Assembly: GCF_001747895.1 (NCBI RefSeq)
Contig: NZ_LNNB01000004.1
Coordinates: forward strand, 1-64,000
DNA from: Staphylococcus equorum
Lineage (GTDB): Bacteria; Bacillota; Bacilli; Staphylococcales; Staphylococcaceae
Length of the DNA: 64,000 nucleotides
Direction of reading: 5' to 3'
Both the position numbers and the translations under genes were made by a program. Positions 44,060 to 55,720 of this stretch are shown here, piece by piece (position 1 is the first letter of the stretch; the number at the start of each line of letters is the position of its first letter). The notes below the pieces were generated by a model, which did no database searches, was not told the origin of the DNA, and was given only the letters and a program-made list of their open reading frames with translations.

Positions 44060-44731
44060 TTAATTCAACTGGTAATAACTTTCTAAGTTTGTATCTTGGT
44101 TGTCTATAATTTTAGCTAATTCAGATCCTACATATCGCAAATGCCATGCCTCATATGCATAGCCTGTTTGATTTGATTGCCCTTTAGGATACCTAATAAT
44201 AAAACCATATTTAGAAGCGTTTTGAGCTAACCAGTGCGCTTCTTTTGTATGTTCAAAATCGTCGTGGAAATCTTCAAGTGGTCTTTGTGTACCTACATCA
44301 AATGCTAACCCTGTTTGATGTTCTGAATGACCCGGTTTAGCAGTGTATTGTTTCGCAACTTTTTCCCCATCATTTTCAATATATGATTTCACTACTTTTT
44401 GTTGATCTTCATAACTTCTATAGCCACTAATATAGTTTAAATCTAGTTCTTTTTGTTCAGCTTTATCTAGCATTTCATTTAATTTACGTCTGGCTTTTTT
44501 ATTTTCGCCAGGTTTATAATGTTTCGGTAATTGGTATGTTTTGTTGACAATGACATGCCCATTCACTTTCGTCACGCCTTGACTTTCAACAATAATAGGT
44601 AATGCATTTTTAGGTTCGACGATATCTGAATGCACAGGTTGTTGATGATTAGAAATTATTATAAAAGACATTCGTATGACAATACTGATAAACAATAAAG
44701 TCGCAATTACAATTATCCACTTCTTAAACAC
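44060..44731 (-). CDS. D-alanyl-D-alanine carboxypeptidase, VanY/M15B family
   Basis: 223-aa membrane-anchored zinc peptidase. One N-terminal transmembrane helix precedes a disordered linker and an M15B domain. The zinc motif SEHQTGLAFD (SxHxxGxAxD) and second motif EAWHLRYVG are intact, so it should be active in trimming peptidoglycan stem peptides. I start at GTG 44731 because GGAGGGG lies eight bases upstream; the open frame extends 20 codons further without a ribosome site. I do not recall an exact S. aureus equivalent at this position. Confidence 0.87.
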   Translation of the reverse strand: MFKKWIIVIATLLFISIVIRMSFIIISNHQQPVHSDIVEPKNALPIIVESQGVTKVNGHVIVNKTYQLPKHYKPGENKKARRKLNEMLDKAEQKELDLNYISGYRSYEDQQKVVKSYIENDGEKVAKQYTAKPGHSEHQTGLAFDVGTQRPLEDFHDDFEHTKEAHWLAQNASKYGFIIRYPKGQSNQTGYAYEAWHLRYVGSELAKIIDNQDTNLESYYQLN

Positions 44732-44845
44732 AATTATCTCCCCTCCAACATGTGTACATATAATAATATTTTCACAAAATACATATAACAATGATGCAGT
44801 TGATATGTCTCAATTACCATTCTATCACTTTACAAAACATAAAGA

Positions 44846-44880
44846 AGCTGCCGACAAAGTATCATACTCTATCGACAGCT
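44846..44880 (-). terminator. yerC terminator
   Basis: AGCTGxCGA pairs with TCGxCAGCT around a long loop; T-rich sequence follows on the minus strand. Confidence 0.6.
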
Positions 44881-44924
44881 AGGATTAAATTAATGTGTTA
44901 ACCTTACTTCTTATATAAAATCAT

Positions 44925-45227
44925 CTAATCAGCCGTTTCAATATTCATGCGGTCTAGAATCATAGTATAAGCATCATTACCCCATTGCAACGATCTTTTC
45001 ACACGAGAAATTGTTGCAGTCGATGCACCAGATTCTTGTTCAATTGTCGCATAAGTGAAACCTTGTTTAATCATTTTTGCGACTTGTAATCGTTGTGACA
45101 ATGACTGTATTTCATTAACAGTACATAAATCATCAAAGAATTCATAACATTCTTCTCTATTTTCAAGTGTCAAAACTGCATCGAACAATTCATCTAATGC
45201 TTTTCCTCTTAATTTTTCTATTTGCAT
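44925..45227 (-). CDS. yerC: YerC/YecD family TrpR-related regulator
   Basis: 100-aa all-helical protein with a TrpR-like helix-turn-helix (YATIEQESGASTATISRVKR). The YerC/YecD family is conserved in Firmicutes; its target genes are not settled. About 100 bases downstream of purB on the same strand, possibly co-transcribed. Confidence 0.88.
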   Translation of the reverse strand: MQIEKLRGKALDELFDAVLTLENREECYEFFDDLCTVNEIQSLSQRLQVAKMIKQGFTYATIEQESGASTATISRVKRSLQWGNDAYTMILDRMNIETAD

Positions 45228-45323
45228 TCAAAACAACCCCTGTATCTTTCAATTTAATCTCAGTTTAACGTACTAATACATTAAAGTGTAACGATTTCCC
45301 TTGAAAAATTCAATTATTCCTGG

Positions 45324-46631
<1,308 letters not shown>

Positions 46632-46802
46632 CTATCTTACATAAGTTTTAGTTCACAAACCTCAAAACATGTACATTTAAGTTCATTTCCACTTTAAAGT
46701 TCGTGTTTGTTCTTTTCAATACTAGTTTACCAGAATTACTTTGAAATGTATAAGCCTTTTAAGCCTACTATAGAAATTATTTAGAATCAAAGTATTAAAA
46801 AA

Positions 46803-46834
46803 GAGCCTGAAACATAAATACATGTATCAGACTC
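46803..46834 (-). terminator. DUF2179-NETI operon terminator
   Basis: GAGxCTGAxAC / GTxTCAGxCTC imperfect stem followed by TTTTTT on the minus strand, nine bases after the stop codon. Confidence 0.75.
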
Positions 46835-46843
46835 CCATACTTA

Positions 46844-47029
46844 TCATTCTTGTAATTTGCCTACGAACTCAATTTCTTGTTTTAGCACCTCTACGCTGCC
46901 GTCTTTATTTTCTTTGTAAACGGGCTTTTCAAAACGTTTAACTGGTGTATAACCAGCTTCACGCATGCGACCCAAACAATCTTGAATTGACTCGTGTTCT
47001 TCGACTTTGAATTTTTGTTGTTTTTTCAT
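46844..47029 (-). CDS. NETI motif-containing protein
   Basis: 61-aa small soluble protein. It matches the Firmicute NETI-motif family by size, by context and by the segment [21 protein letters not shown]. Function unknown. The ATG overlaps the DUF2179 stop by four bases (ATGA), so it is translationally coupled to that gene. Confidence 0.8.
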   Translation of the reverse strand: MKKQQKFKVEEHESIQDCLGRMREAGYTPVKRFEKPVYKENKDGSVEVLKQEIEFVGKLQE

Positions 47030-47610
47030 ATGCTTTCAACTTCATCCGTATCATATTGTTTAAGTTTTTTACTTTTAACACCTTTCGCCCAGAACCCACC
47101 ATGAATCGTACGCGGTTCGTATGCGACCATAAATGCTTTTTCATCAATTTGTTTAATCGTCTCGATTAATTTAGCTTCAAAACGTCTCGGTGTAAGAATT
47201 TGTAAAATCAAGCGTTTGCCATCTCGGCCGTATGCAGTATTATGTGTCACGCCATACCCTAAATCTCTTAATTGTCTTGGTAAGTCTAACTCATACGCAG
47301 ATGAAGTTACATTGACTACTGTATATCCAAGTGCTAGTTTTTCTTCAATCTTCATACCTACAATAATACCTATTGAAAAACCAAAGGCGTATGCAAGCAC
47401 ATTTTGGATTTGATCCAAACTAGACATTACCATACCTAAACCAATAACATATACAAGGACTTCCAAGAAGCTCACGATTGCAGCTACATAGCGATAACCT
47501 TTAAGGGTTAATATCGTTCTCATCGTTAGACACGTTACATAAGCAACGTTGATTATAAAAATGGCTAAAACCATTAACCATGGCGTAGATGTTATCACTG
47601 ACATGTCCAT
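47026..47610 (-). CDS. DUF2179 / UPF0316 membrane protein
   Basis: 194-aa protein with three N-terminal transmembrane helices (about 8-28, 38-58, 65-85) and a C-terminal DUF2179 domain (ferredoxin-like, often a ligand sensor). UPF0316 members occur across Firmicutes; function is not established. Operon with the NETI protein. Confidence 0.85.
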   Translation of the reverse strand: MDMSVITSTPWLMVLAIFIINVAYVTCLTMRTILTLKGYRYVAAIVSFLEVLVYVIGLGMVMSSLDQIQNVLAYAFGFSIGIIVGMKIEEKLALGYTVVNVTSSAYELDLPRQLRDLGYGVTHNTAYGRDGKRLILQILTPRRFEAKLIETIKQIDEKAFMVAYEPRTIHGGFWAKGVKSKKLKQYDTDEVESI

Positions 47611-47690
47611 TTTCCTTTCTGTTACATTAAATTCAAGTAATTCTATCAGTAAGTTTATATTTTGTCACTAAAAATTTTCTGTTGTAACAG

Positions 47691-48512
47691 TTAATTTTTG
47701 GGCCATGTGTGTCTTGTATAAGCTAGTTCTCTTTTATGCACACTCCTAACATAATGATGTTCAATAACTTCTTGTGCATCATCTGGTACCGATTTTCCCT
47801 CTAAATAATCATCTATGTGATCATAACTCACACCTAATGCCTCTTCATCTGGTAACTGTGGTTTGTCTTCTTCTAAATCTGCAGTAGGTACTTTTTCATA
47901 TAAATGCTTAGGCGCTTGTAGATACTTTAATAATTGTCTACCTTGGCGTTTATTCAAACCAAATAGCGGTGCAATATCAGCAGCACCATCACCATATTTC
48001 GTATAAAAACCAGTTACACTTTCAGCCGAATGATCTGTACCAATCACTATACCTTGTTTGTTTGCAGCAATTGAAAATTGTGCTTTCATACGTTCACGTG
48101 CTTTTTCATTTCCCTTTTGAAAATCAGTAAGTAGAATGCCCGCATCTTTTAGTGACTGCACACTTTGATCTACAGCTGATTTAATATTGACCGTTACTAC
48201 TTCATCTGGTTGTATGAACTTCAAAGCATCTTCAACTTCGACTGCATCCTTTTGTTCACCATATGGTAATTTAACAGCAATAAATTGGCAATGAATTTTT
48301 TCTTCTTTTAATTCATTAACAGCAATTTGACATAGTTTACCAGCTAAAGTGGAATCTTGGCCACCTGAAATACCTAGCACTAAAGATTGGATAAAAGAGT
48401 GAGATTGTACATAACCTTTAATAAATTGAATAATGCTACGCGCTTCTTGTTCACTGTCAATCATTGGTTGGACATTCATTTCTTTAACAATGATTTCTTG
48501 TAAATTACTCAT
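47691..48512 (-). CDS. nadE: NH3-dependent NAD synthetase
   Basis: 273-aa enzyme making NAD from deamido-NAD, ATP and ammonia. The PP-loop SGGQDSTL and the second ATP site [19 protein letters not shown] are present. There is no glutaminase domain, so free ammonia is the donor. The start overlaps the pncB end by eight bases, so the two enzymes of the pathway are co-translated. Confidence 0.97.
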   Translation of the reverse strand: MSNLQEIIVKEMNVQPMIDSEQEARSIIQFIKGYVQSHSFIQSLVLGISGGQDSTLAGKLCQIAVNELKEEKIHCQFIAVKLPYGEQKDAVEVEDALKFIQPDEVVTVNIKSAVDQSVQSLKDAGILLTDFQKGNEKARERMKAQFSIAANKQGIVIGTDHSAESVTGFYTKYGDGAADIAPLFGLNKRQGRQLLKYLQAPKHLYEKVPTADLEEDKPQLPDEEALGVSYDHIDDYLEGKSVPDDAQEVIEHHYVRSVHKRELAYTRHTWPKN

Positions 48513-49971
48513 TTTCTTCCATCTCCTTCACATGTTCTGCGACTTCAAATATACGTTTATGTTTATTTTCCCAACATGCTGTGCTTAAATCTACAGGATA
48601 TTCTTGTGGGTTAAGATGACGCTTGTTTTCATCCCATAAATAGGTAAGATTTTCTTTCAAATAAGTTTGTGCTTCTTGTTCACTTGGTAAATCATAAACT
48701 AATTTACCATCTTTATAAATATCATGATGTAAATCTTTCGCTATAAATGATTTTATAAATTTCATCTTGTAGGTATGGACAGGATGGAAAAGTTTAAGCG
48801 GCGTCGTTTCATATGGATCTTCATGATCCAATGTAATGTAGTCCCCTTCAGCTTTGTTCGTTTTTTTATTAATGATACGGTATACCTTTTTCTTGCCTGG
48901 CGTCGTTACTTTTTCCGCATTATTTGAGAGTTTAATACGATCAACATATGCGCCTGTACTATCTTCTACAGCAACGAGTTTGTAAACTGCACCAAGTGCT
49001 GGTTGATCATAGCCTGTAATCAATTTAGTACCTACACCCCATGAATCAACTCTTGCACCTTGGGATTTCAAACTAGTGATTGTCTGTTCATCTAAATCAT
49101 TTGAAGCAATAATTTTTGCATCTGTAAATCCAGCTTCATCTAACATGCGTCGCGCTTCTTTAGAAAGGTAAGCAATATCTCCTGAATCTAATCGAATACC
49201 TACAAAATTAATTTTGTCTCCTAATTCTTTTGCAACTTTAATTGCTGTTGGAACACCAGATTTTAGCGTATGGAATGTATCTACTAAAAACACACAGTCC
49301 TTATGTCGCTCGGCGTATTTTTTAAAAGCAATATATTCATCACCATAAGTTTGTACCATTGCATGTGCGTGTGTACCAGATACTGGAATGCCAAATAACT
49401 TGCCTGCTCGTACATTACTTGTAGAATTGAAGCCACCAATGTACGAGGCTCTAGCTCCCCATAAGGCTGCGTCCGCTTCTTGCGCACGGCGTGTACCAAA
49501 TTCCATTAACATATCATCCAGAGCAACTTGTCTAATTCGACTCGCCTTTGTTGTAATCAATGTATGGAAATTCACTATATTTAATAGCATCGTTTCTATT
49601 AATTGAGCTTGTATCAACGGTGCTTCTACTCGCATTAATGGTTCATTGCCAAAACAAAGCTCACCTTCATGCATTGAGCGAATATTACCTGTAAATTTCA
49701 AGTCTTTTAAATAACTCAAGAAATCCTCTTGATAGCCAATAGATTTTAAATATTCTATATCTGATTCTGAAAAATGAAATTGATTTACATATTCAATCAC
49801 ACGCTTTAATCCATTAAAAACCGCATAGCCACTGTCGAATGGCATATTTCTAAAATACAAATCAAAGACTGCTAATCGTTCATGAATACCATCATTCCAA
49901 TAACTTTCAGCCATATTTATTTGATATAAATCATTATGCAATACTAATGTATCGTCTTCGTATTGGTACAC
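48505..49971 (-). CDS. pncB: nicotinate phosphoribosyltransferase
   Basis: 488-aa enzyme converting nicotinate and PRPP to nicotinate mononucleotide, the entry of NAD salvage. Family motifs include [12 protein letters not shown] near the N-terminus, [35 protein letters not shown] (catalytic His) and [20 protein letters not shown]. First gene of pncB-nadE, divergent from nos. Confidence 0.96.
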   Translation of the reverse strand: MYQYEDDTLVLHNDLYQINMAESYWNDGIHERLAVFDLYFRNMPFDSGYAVFNGLKRVIEYVNQFHFSESDIEYLKSIGYQEDFLSYLKDLKFTGNIRSMHEGELCFGNEPLMRVEAPLIQAQLIETMLLNIVNFHTLITTKASRIRQVALDDMLMEFGTRRAQEADAALWGARASYIGGFNSTSNVRAGKLFGIPVSGTHAHAMVQTYGDEYIAFKKYAERHKDCVFLVDTFHTLKSGVPTAIKVAKELGDKINFVGIRLDSGDIAYLSKEARRMLDEAGFTDAKIIASNDLDEQTITSLKSQGARVDSWGVGTKLITGYDQPALGAVYKLVAVEDSTGAYVDRIKLSNNAEKVTTPGKKKVYRIINKKTNKAEGDYITLDHEDPYETTPLKLFHPVHTYKMKFIKSFIAKDLHHDIYKDGKLVYDLPSEQEAQTYLKENLTYLWDENKRHLNPQEYPVDLSTACWENKHKRIFEVAEHVKEMEENE

Positions 49972-50107
49972 AAAAATCTCTCCAATCAGCTTTTCTATTA
50001 GTTTAGCATAAAAGAAACGTTGTTAGCACCTGAAATACCATCCTATTTAATAGCATTCGTGCAACATTTTCAGATTGCTAATGTTCATTATTTTAAATTT
50101 TGATAAA

Positions 50108-50152
50108 AGTGTGACATTACTAACGACAAAGTAGTGACATTTGTAGTTTTAT
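50108..50152. promoter_or_regulatory. direct repeat in the pncB-nos intergenic region
   Basis: GTGACATT occurs twice in direct orientation, 23 bases apart, between two divergent genes. This spacing (about two helical turns) would suit a dimeric regulator. I cannot name the protein. Confidence 0.35.
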
Positions 50153-50200
50153 AATTATAAATTAACTGTAATCACTTATAATACTAAGTGAGGTGTTTAT

Positions 50201-51265
50201 ATGTTAAATGAAGCTAAATCATTTATTAAAACAATGCATAAAGAATTAAGTTACGATGAACATGCTACATTAGATAGAATTAAAGAAATTGAAATTGCTA
50301 TTCAAACAAATGGCACGTATGAACATACAGTTGAAGAACTTACTTATGGTGCTAAATTGGCTTGGAGGAATTCGAATCGTTGTATTGGTCGATTTTTCTG
50401 GAATTCATTAACTGTAGCAGACGCAAGAGATATTCAAACTGAAGATGAATTTATAGCTACAATTGAAAATCACATAACAACTGCAACAAATAATGGGAAA
50501 ATCAAGCCTTATATCACTATCTTTTCACAGCATCAACCACCCCAAATTTATAATAATCAACTCATCAGATATGCCGGTTATTCAGATCACGGTGACCCTG
50601 CCGAACGAAGTATAACGCAACTTGCTGAACATCTTGGATGGAAAGGAGATCATACTCACTTTGATGTCTTACCTTTAATTTATAAAATGCCTGAAGGTAA
50701 TTTAAAGTATCATGTTTATAATCCGGAATTAATTAAAGAAGTTCCTATAGCCCATGACCGCTATCCAAAGTTAAAACAACTCGGTTTAAAATGGTATGCC
50801 GTTCCTATCATATCAAGTATGGATTTGAAAATTGGCGGCGTTACATATCCCACAGCACCATTCAACGGTTGGTATATGGTAAATGAGATTGCTGTTCGTA
50901 ATTTTACAGATAGCTATCGTTATAATTTGCTAGAAAGTGTTGCAGATGCATTTGAATTTGATACACTTAAGAATAATTCTTTCAATAAAGATCGTGCACT
51001 TGTCGAATTGAATGATGCAGTATATCATTCCTTTAAAAATGAAGGCGTCTCTATTGTTGATCATTTGACTGCTTCTAAGCAGTTCGAACGATTTGAAAAG
51101 AAGGAAACAAAAGAAGGAAGAGATGTTACTGGTAAATGGTCATGGTTAGCACCTTCGTTATCTCCAACATTGGTGTCAAATTATCATCATGGTTATAAGA
51201 ATGAAATTCGAGAGCCTAATTTCTTTTATAAGCAATCAACATCTAAGGGTTGTCCATTCCATTAA
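50201..51265 (+). CDS. nos: nitric oxide synthase oxygenase
   Basis: 354-aa bacterial NOS that makes NO from arginine using a host flavodoxin as reductant. It contains only the oxygenase domain. The proximal haem ligand is Cys61 in [11 protein letters not shown], and the substrate-binding helix includes [13 protein letters not shown] with the arginine-binding Glu. NO production protects staphylococci from oxidative stress and helps aerobic respiration. pheA follows 39 bases downstream on the same strand, as in S. aureus. Confidence 0.96.
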   Translation: MLNEAKSFIKTMHKELSYDEHATLDRIKEIEIAIQTNGTYEHTVEELTYGAKLAWRNSNRCIGRFFWNSLTVADARDIQTEDEFIATIENHITTATNNGKIKPYITIFSQHQPPQIYNNQLIRYAGYSDHGDPAERSITQLAEHLGWKGDHTHFDVLPLIYKMPEGNLKYHVYNPELIKEVPIAHDRYPKLKQLGLKWYAVPIISSMDLKIGGVTYPTAPFNGWYMVNEIAVRNFTDSYRYNLLESVADAFEFDTLKNNSFNKDRALVELNDAVYHSFKNEGVSIVDHLTASKQFERFEKKETKEGRDVTGKWSWLAPSLSPTLVSNYHHGYKNEIREPNFFYKQSTSKGCPFH

Positions 51266-51304
51266 AACTCTATCCTTACACATATGAACAAGGGGTAACG
51301 TCAC

Positions 51305-52117
51305 ATGAAACTTTATTATTTAGGCCCAAAAGGGACATTTTCATACTTAGCAGCAAAACAATATAAATCAGAATCTGAAATGGATTTTGAAGCCAAATCT
51401 AACCTGTACGAAGTTGTACAATCTGTTTCTAACGATGATAACAGTATCGCCGTAGTACCAATTGAGAATTCAATTGAAGGGACGATTAATATTGTCGCAG
51501 ATGCATTAACGCAACAAAATATTTTTGCGCAAGGTGAACTTCATTTAGACATTCAATTCGCGTTGTATGGTTCTCAAGATGCTACAGTAAATGATATCTC
51601 AAAAGTTTATTCTATTGCGCCTGCGATTAGTCAAACGAGCCAGTACATACAAAAGCAAGGCTTCACGTATGACTATGTAGACAGTACGATTAAAAGTTTG
51701 GAAAAAATAACTGATCACGTTGGTGCCATTGCACCTTTAGGTAGTGGCGAAGCATACGGCTATTCACCTATTGCGGAAAACATACAAGACTTTCCACATA
51801 ATGTAACGCGTTTTTTAGTCGTGAGTAACCAACCGAGTAGTATCGAGGATGTAGAAGATGCGAGCGATACATTATTACTCATCACGCCTCAATTTGATAA
51901 GCCTGGTTTATTAGCAAGCATATTAAATACTTTTGTTTTATTTAATATTAACTTGTCTTGGATTGAATCTAGACCTTTAAAAACACAACTTGGAATGTAT
52001 CACTTTTTTGTGCAAGCTGACACACCAATCAATGAAGACTTGGCCAAAGTTATTAAAATTTTAAACACATTAGACTTCCAAGTTTCAATTATTGGTTCAT
52101 TCAATAAATTAAGTTAA
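51305..52117 (+). CDS. pheA: prephenate dehydratase
   Basis: 270-aa enzyme converting prephenate to phenylpyruvate in phenylalanine synthesis. N-terminal GPKGTFSYLAA and catalytic-site motif NVTRFLVVS are present. A C-terminal ACT domain (PGLLASILNTF, ESRPLKTQLGMYHFFV) binds Phe for feedback control. Monofunctional (no chorismate mutase). Shares the strand and probably the transcript with nos. Confidence 0.95.
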   Translation: MKLYYLGPKGTFSYLAAKQYKSESEMDFEAKSNLYEVVQSVSNDDNSIAVVPIENSIEGTINIVADALTQQNIFAQGELHLDIQFALYGSQDATVNDISKVYSIAPAISQTSQYIQKQGFTYDYVDSTIKSLEKITDHVGAIAPLGSGEAYGYSPIAENIQDFPHNVTRFLVVSNQPSSIEDVEDASDTLLLITPQFDKPGLLASILNTFVLFNINLSWIESRPLKTQLGMYHFFVQADTPINEDLAKVIKILNTLDFQVSIIGSFNKLS

Positions 52118-52150
52118 GTTTATTTTTACGTAAATCAATTAGACAAACCA

Positions 52151-52187
52151 AAAACCCTCCATTCATTATTTAGAAATGGAGGGTTTT
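52151..52187. terminator. bidirectional terminator between pheA and sdcS
   Basis: AAAACCCTCCATT pairs with AATGGAGGGTTTT between convergent genes. Confidence 0.9.
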
Positions 52188-52201
52188 ATTTATCTATATA
52201 A

Positions 52202-53752
52202 TTATTTAAGTGGCAATGGCTTAGTTACATCTATACCTAATACTGGTGGTACTAGGAAGTAAACAACGAGTACAATAACTATAATACTCAGTATGTTTAC
52301 CCAAAAGCCGACTGATGCCATTCTTTTAATACTAATACGTCCTGTACCAAATACAATCGCATTCGGTGGCGTCCCTACTGGAAGCATATATGCACAGTTT
52401 GCCGCCATAGCTGCAGGCACCATCAGTAATAATGGATGAACGTTTACAGCAACAGATAACGTTGCAAGAATTGGTAAAATCATCGTTGCAGTCGCAGTAT
52501 TAGATGTGATTTCAGTTAAGAATAGTACAAATACGGTAATGACTATAACGATAATTAAAGGACTTACACCTTCTATCAATTTCAATTGCTCGCCAAGCCA
52601 CTCTGCTAAACCACTTGATGATATCCCTTCCGCTAACGCTAGCCCCCCACCAAAGAGAACTAATACGCCCCACGGTAAATCTTTAGCCACGTCCCAATCT
52701 ATAATTCGTTTGTGTTGTGCTTTGTTTTTCGCAGGAATTAAAAATAGTAAGACTGCGATAATCATGGCTATGGTTCCATCTTCTATTTCTGAAGTGTATG
52801 TCCAATTTTTCAATAAAAACTCTCTACTTATCCACAAGAAACTGGCAAGCAAGAACACGATTAAAACTATTTTCTCTTCGTATTTCATCTTACCTAATTC
52901 ATGTAATTTCCTTTTAATTAACGCTTTACCACCTGGTAATGCTTTCATATCATGTCTAAATGCGATATATCGTATGTATGCCCAAACTAATAATAATAAA
53001 ACAATAACTGTTGGCACACCAATAATCATCCATTTAGCAAAACTAATTTCTTCACCAAATGCAGATTGATATTGTCCCTTTAATATAATTAAAGGTGGCG
53101 TCCCAATTAATGTTCCAAGCCCACCGATTGTACCGGCATAACCAATTGCTAAAACTATAGATTGTTCAAACTTAGTGATACTTGAATCTTTGATGTCCTT
53201 ACTTTTCAATTCACTTGCTTCTTTAATAATTGCTAAGCCAATCGGAATCATAATCATAACAGCAGCTGTGTTCGACACAAACATAGATAAAAAAGCAGTC
53301 GAAATCATGAATCCTAGTAAAATCTTTCCTGTACTTGTGCCTAATGTATTGATGATAACTAAAGCAACACGGGTATGTAAATTCCATCTTTCCATGGCAA
53401 TGGCTAAAATAAAGCCGCCTAAGAATAAAAAGATAATATCATTACCATATTGTGATGAAACTTCTTCTGGGCTTAATACATGCCCAATTGGCATCAATAT
53501 TAATGGTAATAAACTTGTTGCTGCAATCGGAATGGCTTCAGTAATCCACCACGTTGCAATCCAAAGTGTTGTTGCTAAAACAAATATACCTTTACTTGAT
53601 AAACCTTCAGGCTGTAAAAATAGTAAAGTTAAAATAAATAATAGCGGCCCCAATATTAAACCAATTAATTGACTAGTATTATAAGACTTATTTTCTTTCT
53701 TATTAGAAAAAAACATTAAATAATGTGACCTTCTCATATCCCCTTTGTTCAA
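52202..53752 (-). CDS. sdcS: sodium-dependent dicarboxylate transporter SdcS
   Basis: 516-aa DASS/SLC13-family symporter for succinate, fumarate and malate. It has about eleven hydrophobic segments and two SNT signature motifs (FVSNTAAVMI and EITSNTATATMI) that form the Na+ and substrate site. It matches S. aureus SdcS closely. Start is TTG 53752 with GAGGGGG nine bases upstream; a later ATG is too close to its own ribosome-like site. Confidence 0.93.
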   Translation of the reverse strand: MNKGDMRRSHYLMFFSNKKENKSYNTSQLIGLILGPLLFILTLLFLQPEGLSSKGIFVLATTLWIATWWITEAIPIAATSLLPLILMPIGHVLSPEEVSSQYGNDIIFLFLGGFILAIAMERWNLHTRVALVIINTLGTSTGKILLGFMISTAFLSMFVSNTAAVMIMIPIGLAIIKEASELKSKDIKDSSITKFEQSIVLAIGYAGTIGGLGTLIGTPPLIILKGQYQSAFGEEISFAKWMIIGVPTVIVLLLLVWAYIRYIAFRHDMKALPGGKALIKRKLHELGKMKYEEKIVLIVFLLASFLWISREFLLKNWTYTSEIEDGTIAMIIAVLLFLIPAKNKAQHKRIIDWDVAKDLPWGVLVLFGGGLALAEGISSSGLAEWLGEQLKLIEGVSPLIIVIVITVFVLFLTEITSNTATATMILPILATLSVAVNVHPLLLMVPAAMAANCAYMLPVGTPPNAIVFGTGRISIKRMASVGFWVNILSIIVIVLVVYFLVPPVLGIDVTKPLPLK

Positions 53753-53917
53753 ATCATTCGTCCCCCTCTAAAGCTACTTTTCTGAATATTCATAACATTT
53801 CTTAGTTTATAACATAATATAATCCTAATGAAATATCAATGCTAAACCGCTTACATATAAAGTCTTTACGGTGTCAACGTAGCATTGTAATCATGTTTAA
53901 TTAAACTTAACAATATT

Positions 53918-54976
53918 TTAAATTTTATCACCATAAGATAAAAATAAATTCTTAGTGTCCTTTAAATACATTTTGGGTGGCCATTCATCAAATTCATTTT
54001 GAGCAATAAGTATATTTTTATGTTTTATATTATTATAACTTTGAATCCGAACTGCATATTTCTCCATCGTTCCAATAAATTTATTTTGATAAATATTTAA
54101 ATTACTCCCAGCTTGAGTTGATCTTTGTTTCCCTTTTAAATCTTTTGCATTTTTACCATCTTTAACTGCTAAAAAACGAACACCACCAGCACAGTTTTTA
54201 AAAATATTATGATGAATATACGTATCTTTATATTTTAAAGGTGTTAGTGCATATTGCTTTATCTCTTCAAACGTATTAAAACGAATATGAATATTTTGAT
54301 AAAATTGATTATAGCGACTTGCATGAGAACCAATCGCCCTGTTCCATGACTGCATCGTAGGCGTATCTGAATTGCCAAAATAACAATTTTCTATTATTAC
54401 ATTTTTTGTAATCGTTCCGTCTGTCGTCCCAAATTTAGGGAAAGCACCTGGTACTTGAATATCTAACTGAATTGCTTCTGAAAACGTTCTTGTTCCATCA
54501 CTATCATTGAATCCTAAAAATTTACAATTATTTATATATAATCCATTAACTCCACATGCATCCAATCCATGGCCACCTATAATGTCTTTAAAGGTCACAT
54601 CGACGATTTGAATATCTTGGGCATGTCCCATACACATTGCTGTATTATTATATGGGAATGCATAGCCATTCATATCAAATGTTCCTCCTGCAATATAAAT
54701 ATGGCTATTGCCGTTATAACCATAATAAGGTTTAAACCTTCTACCATTTTTGAGTAATGCATCTTTCCCACATCTTTTAAGGACTGCGCCTTCATCTAGC
54801 AATAATGTTGTAGACTCATAAATAACCAATGACTTGCGTATATGAAATTCACCTTTAGGTACATATATCGTTGTCGAAGGATGTTTTTTTGCATAATTCA
54901 ATGCACGTTGCATTGCTCGTGTATCTGCGCTTTTACTTTCACCTTTTAATCCAAATTGCTTTGCATTAATCATCAT
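53918..54976 (-). CDS. right-handed beta-helix (pectate-lyase-like) protein
   Basis: 352-aa protein with repeated short strands rich in Asn and aromatic residues. Examples are [29 protein letters not shown] and [14 protein letters not shown]. This is the pattern of a parallel beta-helix such as pectate lyases, polygalacturonases or phage depolymerases. The N-terminal segment with [26 protein letters not shown] is typical of the pectate-lyase superfamily 3 cap. No signal peptide is visible. It is not part of the S. aureus order as I recall it, so probably acquired or lineage-specific. Ligand and activity unknown. Confidence 0.75.
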   Translation of the reverse strand: MMINAKQFGLKGESKSADTRAMQRALNYAKKHPSTTIYVPKGEFHIRKSLVIYESTTLLLDEGAVLKRCGKDALLKNGRRFKPYYGYNGNSHIYIAGGTFDMNGYAFPYNNTAMCMGHAQDIQIVDVTFKDIIGGHGLDACGVNGLYINNCKFLGFNDSDGTRTFSEAIQLDIQVPGAFPKFGTTDGTITKNVIIENCYFGNSDTPTMQSWNRAIGSHASRYNQFYQNIHIRFNTFEEIKQYALTPLKYKDTYIHHNIFKNCAGGVRFLAVKDGKNAKDLKGKQRSTQAGSNLNIYQNKFIGTMEKYAVRIQSYNNIKHKNILIAQNEFDEWPPKMYLKDTKNLFLSYGDKI

Positions 54977-55113
54977 AGGATAATCCCTCTCTTTCTCAAT
55001 ACTTTATAATAAACTTAACTGAGGATTTTCAAACGCGCTTGTTGTAGCTTTATTGATTTATCTACTTAGTATATAATACTTATTATCTTTAATATTAGGA
55101 GTGTTCGCAAATT

Positions 55114-55665
55114 ATGAAAAAAAGTGCACTTATTGTAGTGGATTATTCAAATGATTTTGTTGCAGATAATGGAAAAATGACTTGTGGCATTCCAGGCCAA
55201 CAAATTGAACATTATATTGTGGAAAGAATTGAAGCATATAATAAAAAACAACAGAATATTTTCTTTATGATGGATTTACATTTTGAAGAAAATAGTTATC
55301 ATCCTGAGAACAAGCTCTTCCCTCCTCACAATATTCTAGGAACATCTGGGAGAGAACTTTACGGCAAAGTAAATGATATCTATCAAAATATATTATTTAA
55401 TGATCACATACATTTTTTAGATAAAACACGTTATGATGCTTTTTGTGGTACTTCGTTAGATATTTTGCTACGAGAAAGAAATGTAACACATTTAGAAATT
55501 GTTGGTGTATGTACCGATATTTGTGTATTACATACAGCGATTACTGCCTATAATTTAGGTTATTCCATTAGTATTTCACATAAAGGCGTTGCTTCATTTA
55601 ATCCAACGGGCCATGATTGGGCTTTAGATCATTTTAAAAATTCCTTAGGTGCTGAAGTAGAATAA
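55114..55665 (+). CDS. pncA: nicotinamidase / isochorismatase family protein
   Basis: 183-aa cysteine hydrolase. The catalytic triad is Asp10 (VVDYSNDF), Lys104 (FLDKTRYD) and Cys137 (CTDICVLH). Metal ligands are Asp54, His56 and His63 in MDLHFEENSYH. This set fits nicotinamidase rather than a generic isochorismatase. It would feed nicotinate to the pncB product encoded 5 kb away. Confidence 0.85.
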   Translation: MKKSALIVVDYSNDFVADNGKMTCGIPGQQIEHYIVERIEAYNKKQQNIFFMMDLHFEENSYHPENKLFPPHNILGTSGRELYGKVNDIYQNILFNDHIHFLDKTRYDAFCGTSLDILLRERNVTHLEIVGVCTDICVLHTAITAYNLGYSISISHKGVASFNPTGHDWALDHFKNSLGAEVE

Positions 55666-55720
55666 CTATGCAAACTCATGATAAAATAATATTAACTATA
55701 TAAATAAGGAGAATTTAGAT

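Noticed and set aside
52506..53672. Long plus-strand open frames inside sdcS
   Set aside because: Antisense shadows of a clear transporter gene; no promoter or ribosome site.
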